A DNA stretch of 64,000 nucleotides from Branchipolynoe longqiensis. Its lineage: Eukaryota; Annelida; Polychaeta; Phyllodocida; Polynoidae. Of this stretch, positions 42,871 to 53,954 are shown piece by piece. The stretch covers positions 111,506,763 through 111,570,762 of the forward strand of contig CM059188.1 of assembly GCA_030323885.1 (NCBI GenBank), read 5' to 3'. The position numbers and the translations under genes are program-made. The stretch's first letter is position 1. Each line of letters begins with the position of its first letter. Below the pieces are notes generated by a model. It did not search any database. It was not told the origin of the DNA and saw only the letters and a program-made list of their open reading frames with translations.

Positions 42871-43224
42871 TGAATGGCCTTGACTCGAGGAGATGCCAAA
42901 CCGGCGTGTGGCGGGGGCGGGGGAGTGGGAGGGTGAGGGAGGAGGGGGGTGGGGTGGGAGAGGCAGGATGCCCAGGAGGTTCATGCAGCTGGTTTCTCCA
43001 GCCTCCAGGGGTGTAAGCCGACACCGGGAGGGGAGCCAGCAGCAAATTGACCATGTTGTCAGCTTGTAGCCTATCGCCGTGTGAGCACAGGGTGAACCTA
43101 CAATAACACTAACAGGTCCCTGTGGGGTGACACTGACAGTTAACAAAGATACCCTCCCTCCTCCTCCTGTTACCACCACGGCACACCTCCGGGGCAGCAC
43201 TATAACGCACACGTTCAGTCAATT
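42871..43224. other. GC-rich unclassified sequence
   Basis: G-rich run at 42900-42960; a 143-codon minus frame has no recognisable domain. Confidence 0.35.
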
Positions 43225-43340
43225 TAAAGTTGCATATGCATAGTCCGATGGGTTTGAGCTTCTGCCATTTTCTGAGATAAACACATTAGATTTATCATTA
43301 TAGACTAAATTACTTTAGTTTGGAGTAACTTTGAATAAAC
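43225..43340. mobile_element. MITE B, left part
   Basis: TTAAAGTTGCATATGCATAGTCCGATG (with an extra ATGCAT) then the family sequence; truncated at about 43340. Confidence 0.78.
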
Positions 43341-43734
43341 CCAAGCTGCTGGTTTTGTATAAGAATTAATTTTAAACTGATTTTGATTAATTGTTTTGCC
43401 GAGCGAGTCAGTCCCCCCCGCCCCCCCCCCCCCCCCCCCACACACACACGGAACAAAGCAACACAAAAATCATGTTAAGTTTAAACACAAATAACGTGAC
43501 CATTTACTGCTTATTGTGACTTTTTAAGTAAATAACACCCCTGAAATGGCTAGAAATTGCAGTTTAGAGCTTCTAGATTTCAATATTTCCTGGAGTCAGG
43601 GCATACCCCAAGACACCCCCCCCCCCTAGTGCCACTTAGTGCCACGCATCCATTCCAAGAATTTATCAGCGTAAAAAGTAAACAATAATTCCTGGCTAGG
43701 GCCCTGATAAGAAATATAGCTGCCAACCTCCTAA
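43341..43734. other. Unclassified with long C-runs
   Basis: C-run at 43413-43438 followed by (CA)n; C-run at 43615-43626. No gene. Confidence 0.4.
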
Positions 43735-43985
43735 ACAAACACACACATAAAAACACACATGAACACACAGACACATACAGAGACACAGACCTATACACAC
43801 ATACACATGAACACACACAAACACACACATGCACACAAATACACACAGACACACACACAAACACACACAGACACACAAACACACAAATACACATAGACAC
43901 ACACACAAACACACACAGACACACAAACACACAAATACACACAGACACACACACAGACACACAAACACACACAGACACATCTAAC
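43735..43985. repeat. (CA)n-type microsatellite
   Basis: ACACACAGACACACAAACAC-type units over about 250 bp; the long cysteine-rich minus frames here are artefacts. Confidence 0.95.
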
Positions 43986-44099
43986 ACTGTGTCTGTGTAT
44001 TGGGGGGGGGGGGGGGGGCAGTATAGGCCTACACTCTAACTACACAACTCGTATCAAACACCGACTTGCTATGATATGCTTATAAAACATCCACTCGCC

Positions 44100-44320
44100 A
44101 AAGAACCGAGTGCTTGCGGTGCAAACGTCACGTTTTGGGTTAATTAGGGCTACCCGCGCATGCGCCGACGCCATGGACAGGCAGGGGGAGAGGTGTGTGT
44201 GTGTGGGAATGTGGGGGGGGGGTGTAATTACACAATGGCGCCCGCCCGACTGCAGCTGAATCTTCTTTAAGGAAGCAGAACGAAGGCTGACATTAAATAC
44301 CAAAAAATGGTGGAGAGAGA
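44100..44320. promoter_or_regulatory. Promoter-like patch with NRF1- and YY1-like words
   Basis: CGCGCATGCGCCGACG at about 44153, GCAAACGTCACG at about 44121, AATGGCGCCCGCCCG at about 44234. Separated by G-rich runs. Motif reading only; no transcript evidence. Confidence 0.3.
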
Positions 44321-44548
44321 GGCCTTTTCCAGTGTCTCAACCCCATTAGAGTGTCGCATTGATCTCATCGATTGTCAGCGGATCCGTCAACTGCTGTCAC
44401 TGTCAGGCCAGTAAAACCTGCACCCAGATTGCACCTACACAGCTCCGGGTATGTATATATTTAGAAGCCCTCTCCTGACACACTGAAAAACCGCGAAGAG
44501 GAACTACTACTATGGGTTGATATTTTGTTGCTTTTTTTCTTTTTTCTT
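44321..44548. other. Unclassified sequence
   Basis: Nothing recognised. Confidence 0.3.
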
Positions 44549-44902
44549 AAAGCTGCATAGTCCGATGAAAACATTAAATTTTCAAAACCAAAACGATTAT
44601 CTAAATTTGATTCTACATATCTAACTTATATGCTGGTGCACTTATTGAACATTTGTCGTCACATATAAGGAGATACTGAGTCAATTAATAGAACCTGTTA
44701 CTGCAGAAGCCTATGGTGATAGAGTTTTGGCGTGCTTGCCAAAATTAATTTAGCATGTTTCCATTTCAAATATCTCAAAAGTTAGCGATTTAAAATAAAA
44801 GTTACTTCGAACTAAACTAAGGTAGATTATAATGAACGACCTAATATGTTCATCTCAGAAAATGTGAGAAACTCAAAACCATCGGACTATGCAACTTTAA
44901 GG
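44549..44902. mobile_element. MITE B
   Basis: Ends TTAAAGCTGCATAGTCCGAT and CATCGGACTATGCAACTTTAA; one of the cleanest copies. Confidence 0.92.
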
Positions 44903-45004
44903 GGGGGGGGGGGAAGAACTCCTATAGGTTGATACTGTGTCCAGGGTAATGCATTAGGGTTCTATTGTGTGAGGTAAAATAATCTGTTGTCACAGTGTTA
45001 GATG

Positions 45005-45200
45005 ACATTTTTGGGGTTTTAAACAAAATCAATTTATTTACCCACTCATAATGGATAAGTGTGTTAATACTTGGTTTCAACGCTGGGCAGCACTAGTCCA
45101 ATTGGATTCAAATCTTAGAAATTTAGTTTTGGTAATAATTTTGGTTTTCTTGTTTATGTTTTGTAACTGTTTGTAGATTGCAAACACTCAAAAATCCTGC
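45005..45200. repeat. Interspersed repeat D, copy 1
   Basis: GTGTGTTAATACTTGGTTTCA-type sequence; reverse complement occurs at 62851-63045. Confidence 0.75.
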
Positions 45201-45380
45201 TTTCACTATACTTTGTGTTAATCCATTTAAACAACATCTGTATTTCTAGGTTTACATTATTTTTTTAGTAGTTTCTTAAACACTCATATGTTTTCTGCAT
45301 ATAAACAAGCACCAAATAACCCGGGAGTGTGATACTGGTCAGACCCACCACATACCATGTCTGAACATAGTGTCAAAGGC
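45201..45380. other. Unclassified sequence
   Basis: Nothing recognised. Confidence 0.3.
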
Positions 45381-45847
45381 TAAAGCGCCTGTCACACCTT
45401 ACTGCACTGAGTACCGGACACCACCGGACAAAGAATTGTCTAGTCCGGTGCTCTTCGGTACACAAAATGTATCAAAATGTATCGAAATGGAGCATAATTG
45501 GGTCAATTGCCACCAGACAACCGGACAAGTACCGTACATGTACCGGACAAGAACCGGACATGTAACGGATGGGTACTGGACATGTACCGGACAAAACGGA
45601 CAAACCGGACACCAACGGATGGGTAGTGGACATGTACAGATGGGTACCGGATGGGTACTGGGCATGTACCGGACAAACTGGACACCAACTGGACACGGCA
45701 GTCCGGCGGTGTCCAGTAGAAGTTTTGTGCATGTTCAAAACTTGTACCGGACACTGCCGGATGGGTACCGGACATCGCCGCACCATACCAGACAGTGTCC
45801 AGTTCTCGTCCTGTTCCCCAGTCCGGTAAGGTGTGACTGGGCCTTAA
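45381..45847. mobile_element. Fold-back MITE, ACCGGACATGT-type arms
   Basis: Ends AGCGCCTGTCACACCTTAC and, inverted, AGGCCCAGTCACACCTTAC, with TAA at 45381-45383 and 45845-45847. Arms reiterate TACCGGACATGTACCGGACA and GGATGGGTACTGG. Block at 45721-45741 (minus: TTTTGAACATGCACAAAA). 461 bp. Confidence 0.9.
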
Positions 45848-46261
45848 GGCTCGAATCTGTAGCTGTTTCGGCAGGCTATGGTGAAATCAATACAGACAAA
45901 GAGAAAGGAAGAGTATAAAGTGTAAAGAAGAAGAGAGAGTCAAGCCCTCTGGTTTATTATTTATATGGTTACATGGGTTCATTGTAGAGTATCGCCTCAC
46001 CCCTTTCGCCCCAATGGAAAACAAGCATTATTGGCCCTACCAATAGGGATCTAGCATTCCTGGTCCCCATGGATGCCAGTGGTATGCCCACCACCAGTAG
46101 CTGTATGGCCCCATGGCCACCACCAACCTTGACCTTTGAGTGTGGTGATCCCTATCCCAGCACAGGGGGTAGGCCCTGAGTGCAATCACACCCAGACCTG
46201 CCAGCACCACTATGTCTATTTACATTCCACTCAGTTGACCGTACCGGAGAAGTATGGGTGC
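45848..46261. other. Unclassified sequence
   Basis: No gene or repeat recognised. Confidence 0.35.
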
Positions 46262-46392
46262 CGATACGTTCAACTACGTTCAACTACGTTCAACTACGTT
46301 CAACTACATTCAACTACGTTCAAGCACGTTCAACTACATTCAACTACGTTCAACTACATTCAATTACGTTAGCCTCCACTACGTTCAACCAT
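46262..46392. repeat. 10-bp tandem repeat
   Basis: About 12 copies of GTTCAACTAC with A/G and TAC/CAC variants. Confidence 0.95.
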
Positions 46393-46409
46393 GTCCACTA
46401 ATGTGTTTG

Positions 46410-46690
46410 TGACTGGGCCTAGAGTGTCCACCTGAGAAGGTGTCACTCCTCGGATCGATCCTGCTCAGTGGACCCATTTGCAGTTTGGGCTATTTTCTGT
46501 TCCAACCAGTGGTCCACAACTGGTTCATCAAAGGTGTTATCCAGTCTGTGGGAAAGTGCATATAAAAGACCCCTTGTTGATTATCGGAAAGAGTAGCCTA
46601 TGTGGTGGCAGCAGATTTTCTCCAAAGAAATATGTAAGAATAGCCATACATTTGACATCCAATCGCCGATGATAAAAATCAATATGCTTA
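46410..46690 (+). mobile_element. SINE B with partial head
   Basis: Head remnant TAGAGTGTCCACCTGAGAAG, then GATCGATCCTGCTCAGTGGA, the conserved body and the end before the TTAAATAAAAC tail. Confidence 0.85.
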
Positions 46691-46741
46691 TACAAAGTAA
46701 TGGACCATGACACTTTAAATGCCCACCATCACCCAATGGAT

Positions 46742-47085
46742 CTAACTGGACGCAGTGGCCAAATCGCTAGAGCGCATACCTCTCATGCAGGAGATAGGGA
46801 GTTCGATTCCGGGTCGAGTCAAACCAATGACTTATCAGATTGATACTTGTTGCTTCCTAGCTTGGCGCTCGGCATTAATAGATTAAGGCAACAACTGATT
46901 TGATTAGTGTCAGGATAATGGGACTGAGTGTGATATCGGGTCATGGTGCCGGTGGCTTGATTTCCCAGTGGGGCAGCACTATAAAGTCACCATGAGAGTG
47001 CACTGTTACAAGTCGGTGCCCATCCTGATATGACCTTCGATGTTGCCAGGACGTAAAATTCGAACAGTCAACCAACCAATGGACC
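46742..47085 (+). mobile_element. SINE A, complete, tail 1
   Basis: Head CTGGACGCAGTGGCCAAATC, box B GATTCCGGGTCGAGTC, body, tail AACAGTCAACCAACC. Confidence 0.92.
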
Positions 47086-47244
47086 AACCAAATGGATGGC
47101 AGAATTGTGCCTCCAATGCTTTATCGATATTCCAAGTTCATCTTGATCCCTGAGGATCAGCCAAACAGTGACATCACTGTCCGTCATATTAGACAACCCG
47201 ACAGTTGAGGAAGTTACAGCTTCAGAACGAGGCAGCTAGAGCAT
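47086..47244. other. Unclassified sequence
   Basis: Nothing recognised. Confidence 0.3.
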
Positions 47245-47652
47245 TAGATAAAGGATTCACCCGGTACTCGCAGTACACGGGTGAATACCAACCCTATATA
47301 AAAACGGTCGAAAAAGCGGGTTAATGAATTGAGAGCCTAATTTCACAATCTAAGAAGCAACAATTATTCTTTACATATGTCTTATTGATAGCCCGCTACC
47401 TTTGAGTTGAAAAATATAATATAATATCTAGTTTAATAAGAGTTAAAAGTGAAATCGACGGCGTTCTGCGGCCACCATCTTGTCTTTTTGCATTCTCTCC
47501 CATTTCACCAAGTCTGTGCTGATATAAGTAACCATTTGACACTGGAGGCAGTCATTCTACTTGCTATTCCATACTGAAGCTATTTTCGCGCATATTTACA
47601 GTACGTTGTCATTAACCCGTGTACTACAAGTACCAGGTGAATGTTGTATCTA
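47245..47652. mobile_element. MITE E, complete, with a hairpin at each end
   Basis: Left end TAGATAAAGGATTCACCCGG whose next bases fold back (CACCCGGTACT...AGTACACGGGTG). Right end carries a matching hairpin and ends TATCTA. 408 bp, non-coding. Partial copies at 30495, 39755, 40535 and 57629. Confidence 0.82.
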
Positions 47653-48271
47653 CTAGAGCACATGCTAGACTACTCTATCATCCCATAGTCACACGTCACA
47701 GTGATACGAGCACCACCCTTACATACTCCCCGACGATAAGTCAACTGAGTAGACATATCACCCATACACACCAGGTACACACTTGGATTATATTAAATTT
47801 GACTTTTATCGTATAAATTATCTTCAGAAATCAGCAAAATAACAATTGCTATGCATGGTTTAAACTATACGTTGAGCCCTAACTGGTAGCGGTACATCCA
47901 TTGTTGGTGATCAATCAGATAATACTATCTGCTCAGAAGTTACAACCCATACAATGTATTAGCGCCCCATACCAGCCTATAAAGCGGGTAAATTAGACAA
48001 TTTAATGACTATTTAATTGTATAAGTTGCATGCAGCCAGTATGACATTATCCCACAGCAGGTGAGGGCTTTCAATATTGCCAGCTCTGGGGCTTTGGGTC
48101 CCATATAATGGAACACCTGACAATTTGTTCTTAAGGTGTACAATAAAGCCAAGTCTCTTTAAATGGTATATGTCTGTAAAAAAAAAAGAAGGGCAACAAA
48201 AGACCAAGTGCTTATATATATATATATATATATATATATGATATCGCCACCAGAGCAACTCCCTGCACGAG

Positions 48272-48302
<31 letters not shown>

Positions 48303-48439
48303 ATACATGACTCAGACAAAAACGATACTGCGCAAGGCTACATATAATATAGCAATTTGTTTTTGTCGTTGCTGCTTGTGCTTGCTTCTGTTTTGTTTTT
48401 GTTTTTTATTTGAACTTTCTTGTTCGGATATTTGTTAAA
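47653..48439. other. Unclassified with (AT)n and (AAAT)n
   Basis: (AT)n at 48214-48240 and (AAAT)n at 48271-48305. No gene recognised. Confidence 0.45.
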
Positions 48440-48760
48440 ATATTAGCTGAATGAGTTAAGCGTCCACCTCCCATTTTGGTATATCATGGGATTCGAAACC
48501 TGGTTGAGTCAAACCAATGACCTTAAAACAAATTGATATTTGTCACTTCCTAGACAGGCGCTCGGCTTTAATAGGATAGGGCAAGGACTGGTTGGCTCAG
48601 CATTAGGATAATGTGACTGAGTGGGATATCAGGTTATGGTGATGGTGGCCTGATTTCCAAGTGGGGCAGCACTAAAAAACATCGACATGAGTGCACACTG
48701 TCACAGGTCGGTACCTGTTCTGATATGGCCTTAGAAGTTGCTAGGACATAAAACAAAAAG
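48440..48760 (+). mobile_element. SINE A, near complete
   Basis: Head TAGCTGAATGAGTTAAGCGT, box B GATTCGAAACCTGGTTGAGT, body and tail ACATAAAACAAAAAG. Confidence 0.88.
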
Positions 48761-48769
48761 ATTTATCTG

Positions 48770-49155
48770 CAACATCACATCATGAAGCACCCAAAGGCCA
48801 TGCCCCTTCTATTCCCAGACCCCAGGAGAGGCGGCTGTCATTTGGCCAGGTGTAATTTGTCAAACCAGTTCCCCCTCCTGCCACTGATCTGTTGGTTGTT
48901 GGAGTTTAACATGGGTATATATATCTACAAGTTGTACAACACTTGTCCATATTGTAGTCTGCATGATATTGATATGTTGCAGGATAATGTGACTGAGTGA
49001 GGATATCATTATCAGGACATTGGTGATGGCGGCCTGACCATCCTGTGGGACAACACTATAAAGTTGCCATGAGTGCGCACTGCCACAAATCGGAACCCTT
49101 CGTGATATGACCTTAGATGTTGCCAGGACGTAAAGCTCAAAAAAACAATCAACCA
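48770..49155. repeat. Repeat J copy with SINE A 3' half
   Basis: 48770-48975 is the reverse complement of 53725-53950 (CATGCCCCTTCTATTCCCAG and GGCTGTCATTTGGCCAGGTG), each carrying a bit of SINE tail. 48980-49155 is a plus-strand SINE A 3' half. Confidence 0.78.
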
Positions 49156-49284
49156 ACTAAAACTGTAGCGTGGTTAAGTGATAGACCCTGGCCATCCCCG
49201 AGTGTGGCATTTATAACCCCCCCCCCCCCCCCCCACACACACACACCCATACCCACGTCAGATCCTACACACAACTCCACACCT
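49156..49284. other. C-run and (CA)n
   Basis: C-run at 49218-49234 then ACACACACAC. Confidence 0.6.
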
Positions 49285-49850
49285 CTCTCTATCTCCTCTC
49301 CACTAGCGTTGCTCCTCCTTGATAAGTCTGAAAAGAGTTCCAGGTGGGGGAGCCCGGCAGCATTTCACTTTCTACACTTACTCTGTCAGTGTCTTTGGCT
49401 CACCAGCTGGTCACCATAGAGCAAATAGACACGGTCCTTTGACTCAACTCTCATTTCTCTTTCCTAGACTCTACCCTTTTTTTTTTTCTCCCGGGCATAC
49501 TCCTCACCCTGACCAGGGGAGTTGTGTGCTTGGGTGGGGCCCTGTACCTTACTGTTTCTCTCGCTTTGTTCTCGTTGCTGGAACTGCTTTACCCCCCTTT
49601 GCCCGTCCCTTCCTCCCAAACCCTTGCTGCTGTCAACTGGATATGAGTGCTCTACTACCGCCGGACCGAAGAGATTCAGGGCCGCCCCAACGCTTCACCA
49701 TTTCAATATTGTAAAGATGTCCCCAGCTTATACAACTGTCCCTACTGAAGATTAATCTTCAATCAAAGATTGGGCCGATTTATCGGCGCCTCTCTATAAT
49801 GTTGCAGTTCTGCAACCAGTAACCGTCGTAAGGTTACAAACAACCTCACA
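49285..49850. repeat. Interspersed repeat H, copy 2 (empty site)
   Basis: Colinear with 32400-32957 plus 33509-33540. At 49820-49822 a single TAA marks the site occupied by the fold-back MITE in the other copy. Confidence 0.88.
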
Positions 49851-50034
49851 AGCAACACACAACTGAACAGTTCTGACCTACGCAGTTGCAGAGAGTAGCC
49901 CTGTTAATGATCTACTAACTAATCAATATGTGATTACATATCGGTGGAACAGTGGGTAGGGGGCGCTGATGGTGGGAGACATGCAATAGCAGGTCAGTCC
50001 TACCTGCGTGTCCCTGTAGTATCAAAGCTATGCG
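49851..50034. other. Unclassified sequence
   Basis: Nothing recognised. Confidence 0.3.
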
Positions 50035-50655
50035 CACCTGGTGTCGCTGGAGGGGTGTACCGGGTGTTACTGGACTGGTGTAATATGTGTCACTGGCCTC
50101 GTGTAATGGGTGTCACTGGACTGGTGCAATGGGTGTCACTGGATTGGTGTCCCTGGATTTGTGTAGTGGGTGTCCCTGGACTGGTGTAGTGGATGTCCCT
50201 GGACTGCCGTAGTGGGTGTCCCTGGACTGGTGTAGTGGGTGTCACTGGACTGGTTACTGGATACCACTAGACTGGTGCACTGGGGGTCACTGAACTGGTG
50301 CACTGGGTGTCACTGAACTGGTGCACTGGGTGTCAATGAACTGGTGCACTGGGTGTCAATGAACTGGTCCACTGGGTGTCAATGAACTGGTGCACTGGGT
50401 GTCACTGAACTGGTGTACTGCGTGTCACTGTACTCATATGCTGGGTGTCACTGGACTGCTGGATTGGGTGGCACTGTCCTTGTGTACTGGATGTCACTGG
50501 AATTGTGTACTGGGTGTCACAGGATTGGTGTACTGGGTGTCACTATACATGTTACTGGGTGTCACTAGATACTTGTGTACTGCACGTCACTGAACTGGTG
50601 TGCTGGGTGTCAGTTGACTTGTGTACTGGGTGTAACTGGACTGGTGTACTGGGTT
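50035..50655. repeat. 23-bp minisatellite
   Basis: About 26 units near CTGGTGTACTGGGTGTCACTGGA with several variants; a run of near-identical GTGCACTGGGTGTCA units at 50275-50410. Confidence 0.93.
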
Positions 50656-50657
50656 CG

Positions 50658-50735
50658 TTGGTCGCTTGTTGGAGCTTTTGATCCTGGCAACATCTAAGGT
50701 CATATCAGGGTGGGTAGCGACTTGTGACAGTAGGC
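50658..50735 (-). mobile_element. SINE A tail fragment
   Basis: TTGTTGGAGCTTTTGATCCT to GCGACTTGTGACAG; directly abuts the next SINE. Confidence 0.82.
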
Positions 50736-50738
50736 ACT

Positions 50739-51065
50739 CGCTTTGGTAGATCGTGGGATTGGAACCCATGGGTTCATATCTATGAGCTCGAATCCTGGTC
50801 GAATAAAATCAATGATTTAAAAATTGATACTTGTCGCTTGCTGGCTAGGAGCTTGGCATTATTAGCATAGGGCAATGACTGGTTGACTACGTGTCACGAT
50901 AATGTAACTGAGTGGGATATCAGGTCATGGTGCTAGTAGCCTGGTCTCCCAGTGGGGCAGCACTATAATTATAAAGTTGCCATGAGTGTGCAGTCACAAG
51001 GCGGTACCTGTCCGGATATGACCTTTGATGTTGCCAGGATATAAAACTCCAACAACCAACCCACT
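50739..51065 (+). mobile_element. SINE A, head start missing
   Basis: From TTGGTAGATCGTGGGATTGG through box B, body and tail CTCCAACAACCAACCC. Confidence 0.88.
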
Positions 51066-51126
51066 CATTCGCTACCTGTCTGTGTGACAGGGGGCATGCG
51101 TCTGGTCAGATTTAGGGGACTGGGTG

Positions 51127-51437
51127 ACTGGGCTGGTTGCTGGAGCTTTACGTCCTGGCAACATCTAAGGTTATATCAGGATGGGTACCGACTTGTGACA
51201 GTGTGTACTCATGGTGAATTTATAGTGCTGCCCCACTGGAAAATCAGGCCACCGGTAGCATGACCCGATATCCCACTCAGTCCCATTATCCTGCGGTCCT
51301 TGCACTACCATAATACTGCAGACCGCCAGGCTAGGAAGCGACAAGTATCCATTTTATAAGTCATTGGTTTGACTCGACCGGGAACCGAACTCCCTACCTT
51401 CCGCACGCTCTATTGATTAGGCCACCGCGCTCGGTGG
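51127..51437 (-). mobile_element. SINE A, complete
   Basis: Tail 1-like left end (GGTTGCTGGAGCTTTACGTC), head GCCACCGCGCTCGGTGGGTG at right. Confidence 0.9.
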
Positions 51438-51486
51438 GTGACTGGGTAACTGGGTGACTGGGTGACTGGGTGACTGGGTGACTAGC
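51434..51486. repeat. 8-bp tandem repeat
   Basis: GGTGACTG repeated about six times; an earlier short run is at 51115-51130. Confidence 0.95.
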
Positions 51487-51903
51487 GCGCCACTAACTGC
51501 GCACGCATCTCATTGACTGCTATACAGAGCTTCACCTCGGCACACCGGGCTGGGGGATATGACATATGGCTACTGTATGGCTTTGGTCTTGCCCCTCAAC
51601 TATGTACCGACCAGCAGGCCTCAACCTCCAGTTACACCCACCCCCGGCCACCCACTTCCCCTCACCCCACCCCCTCCAACACACACTTCTGATTCTGATT
51701 AGTTATTCCCTATGACAATGTCACCGCCTACTAGTACTATACTCTCTGCTGGTGTGGGTGGTCGTCGGTGAGTAAGGATGAAGGATTGATTCATTGGGGC
51801 GTTCTGCCCTAGCAACAAATGAGGTAATTTGATATGCATATCGATTTGTGACGGTGCACACTGATATAATTAGATCTACCAGCATTATGCTCCTTGAATA
51901 TGC
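51487..51903. other. Unclassified sequence
   Basis: Possible weak SINE tail relic at 51800-51860; otherwise nothing recognised. Confidence 0.35.
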
Positions 51904-52053
51904 AGTAAAACTTCTCTAATTCGACCGACCACGGGAGTTAGAATGTCATTAGAATGACATTGCATGGGCGATCGTTCAGGGCTCAAATAAAGCAATCGAT
52001 ATAGGGGAGTGGTCGACCTGTGTAGGTGGTCGGTTAGAGAGGTTTTACTATAT
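51904..52053. mobile_element. MITE C
   Basis: Ends CAGTAAAACTTCTCTAA and, inverted, TAGTAAAACCTCTCTAA. Confidence 0.82.
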
Positions 52054-52117
52054 ATCCCAAATCACCCCAATACCGAGCCAATCTTCCGTGGATTGAAACC
52101 AAACACAGTGCTCTCAA

Positions 52118-52335
52118 TGACTGGGTGCGGTGGCTGAATCGGTAGAAAGGAAAGTTAGTTTTATTTAACGACGCCTCTTGAGCACATTGATGTATCATCC
52201 GCTATTGGATGTCAAACATATGGTCATTCTGACATATTTCTTTGGAGCAAACCCGCTGCCGCCACATAGGCTACTCTTTCTGATAAGCAGCACAAGGTCT
52301 TTTATATGCAGTTTCATACGGACAGGATAGCACAT
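52118..52335 (-). mobile_element. SINE B joined to a SINE A head piece
   Basis: GGTGCGGTGGCTGAATCGGT (SINE A head) runs straight into AAAGGAAAGTTAGTTTTATT, the end of a minus-strand SINE B, truncated at about 52335. The same junction is at 57915. Confidence 0.85.
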
Positions 52336-52489
52336 ACCCGTGTTTACCACAACCTTCAATGGTCTTCTTGGAGTTGGAGTATCTGAGCTAAACACAGACA
52401 CATCATGAATACCTAACGTCAACAAGCTAACTTTGATGGATGCTACCAATGCTAGAACTCGTAGAATATATGAATATATACAGTGTATT
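52336..52489. other. Unclassified sequence
   Basis: Nothing recognised. Confidence 0.3.
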
Positions 52490-52905
52490 CGGAGGGTAGG
52501 GTAGAGGACGTGTGAGGGGAGGTAGGGGAGGTAGGGGGAGTGGAGGGTAGGTAGGGGAGGTAGGAGATGGGAGGTAGGAGAGGTAGGGAGGTAGGAGGAG
52601 GGGGGGCGAGGGGGGAGGAGAGGGGAATGGGGGGGGAGGAGAGGGGAAGGAGGGGAGTGAGGGGAAGTGGAGGGAGGGGAATGGAGGGGAGGGGAGGGGA
52701 AGGGGGAAGGGGAGGGGAAGGGAGGGGAGGGGGGGGAAGGGTGGGAGGGAGGGGAGGGGAGGGGGATGGGAGGGGAGGGAGGGAAGGGGAGGGAGGGGGG
52801 GGAGGGGAGGGGAGAGGGAAGGGAGGGGGAGAGGGGGAGAGGGAGAGGAAGAGAGAGAGGGAGGGGGAGAGGGAGAGGGAGAGGGAGAGGGGAGGCGAGA
52901 AGCAA
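52490..52905. repeat. G-rich polypurine block
   Basis: About 400 bp almost purely G and A on the plus strand (GGGGAGGTA, GGGGAGGGGA, then GGGAGA). The 274-codon proline-rich minus frame here is a composition artefact. Confidence 0.95.
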
Positions 52906-52957
52906 TATTTTATTATATTTAGATGACTGAATTTTAGATGGCTGGTGGTGTACTGAT

Positions 52958-53193
52958 TTTGTTGGTTTTGAGATATTTGAAGTGCAAACATGTGAAATTA
53001 GTTTTAGCAAGCATGCCATTAGCTTTAACAGTAAGACTAAGAGGTTCTATTAAATTGACTCAGTATTCCCTTCTATTTGGCAACATAGGCTTAATAACTG
53101 CATTAGTATCTAAGTTAGATATGTAGAATCAATTCTAGATAATTCCTTTAGTTTTGAAATGTTGATGATTCATCGGACTATGCAGCTTTAAAT
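52958..53193. mobile_element. MITE B, right part
   Basis: TTTTGAGATATTTGAAGTGC through TCATCGGACTATGCAGCTTTAA-type end. Confidence 0.85.
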
Positions 53194-53339
53194 AAGGCTA
53201 ACACTCTGACGTCATTGCCTGACTCTGCTGCGCTATTATTACTAGAGTGCGTGTAGTGGAAGAGGAGATCTATTGATCCATTTATAGAGTGGTGTATTGC
53301 TCCTATATTTCAAGAGTTAAACATAGTGGCGCAGTACCA
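53194..53339. other. Unclassified sequence
   Basis: Nothing recognised. Confidence 0.3.
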
Positions 53340-53688
53340 GATGGGATGGCCGAATAAGTTGGGCGTCCGTCTCCCATTTTGGTAGATCATGGGATTCGAA
53401 TCCACGGGTGAACCCCGGTCGAGTCAAACCAATGACAACATTTTATACTTGTTGCTTCCTAGCCTGGCGCTCAACATTATTAGGATAGGGCAAGGACTGG
53501 TTGGCTCAGTGTCAGGATAATCTGATTGAGTGGGATATTGGGTCATGGTGCTGGTGGCCTGATTTCCCACTGGGGCAGTACTATAAAGTCACAATGATGG
53601 CACACTGTCACAAGTCGGTACCTGTTCTGATATTACCTTAGATGTTGCCAGGATGTAAAACTCCAACAACCAACTAACCCACTTTCTC
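53340..53688 (+). mobile_element. SINE A, complete, tail 1
   Basis: Head AGATGGGATGGCCGAATAAG, box B GGTGAACCCCGGTCGAGTC, body, tail CTCCAACAACCAACTAACC. Confidence 0.92.
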
Positions 53689-53724
53689 TAATAAACATTA
53701 AGCTCGGGGTGATTGTAAATACTC

Positions 53725-53950
53725 AAAATGGTTTATGTCGCAGGATTATTACAATGTGCAGACTGCAATATGGACAAGTATTGTTGATACACCTATGTAA
53801 AACTCCAACAACCAACCGATCAGTTGCAGGAGGGGGAACCGGTTTGACGAATTGCACCTGGCCAAATGACAGCCCCCTAAGCTGGGCTCTGGGAATAGAA
53901 GGGGGCGTGGCCTCTGGGCGCTTCGTGATGTGATATTGCAGATAAATCTG
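53725..53950. repeat. Interspersed repeat J
   Basis: Inverse match of 48770-48975; a shorter relative (AAATGGTTTATGCCACAGGG) is at 55125-55190. Confidence 0.78.
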
Positions 53951-53954
53951 TTTG

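Noticed and set aside
43580..43987. Cysteine/valine-rich minus frames resembling a membrane or metal-binding protein
   Set aside because: Translation of the CA microsatellite.
52195..53019. 274-codon proline/serine-rich minus frame
   Set aside because: It lies on the pyrimidine strand of the G/A block; length and composition follow from the repeat.
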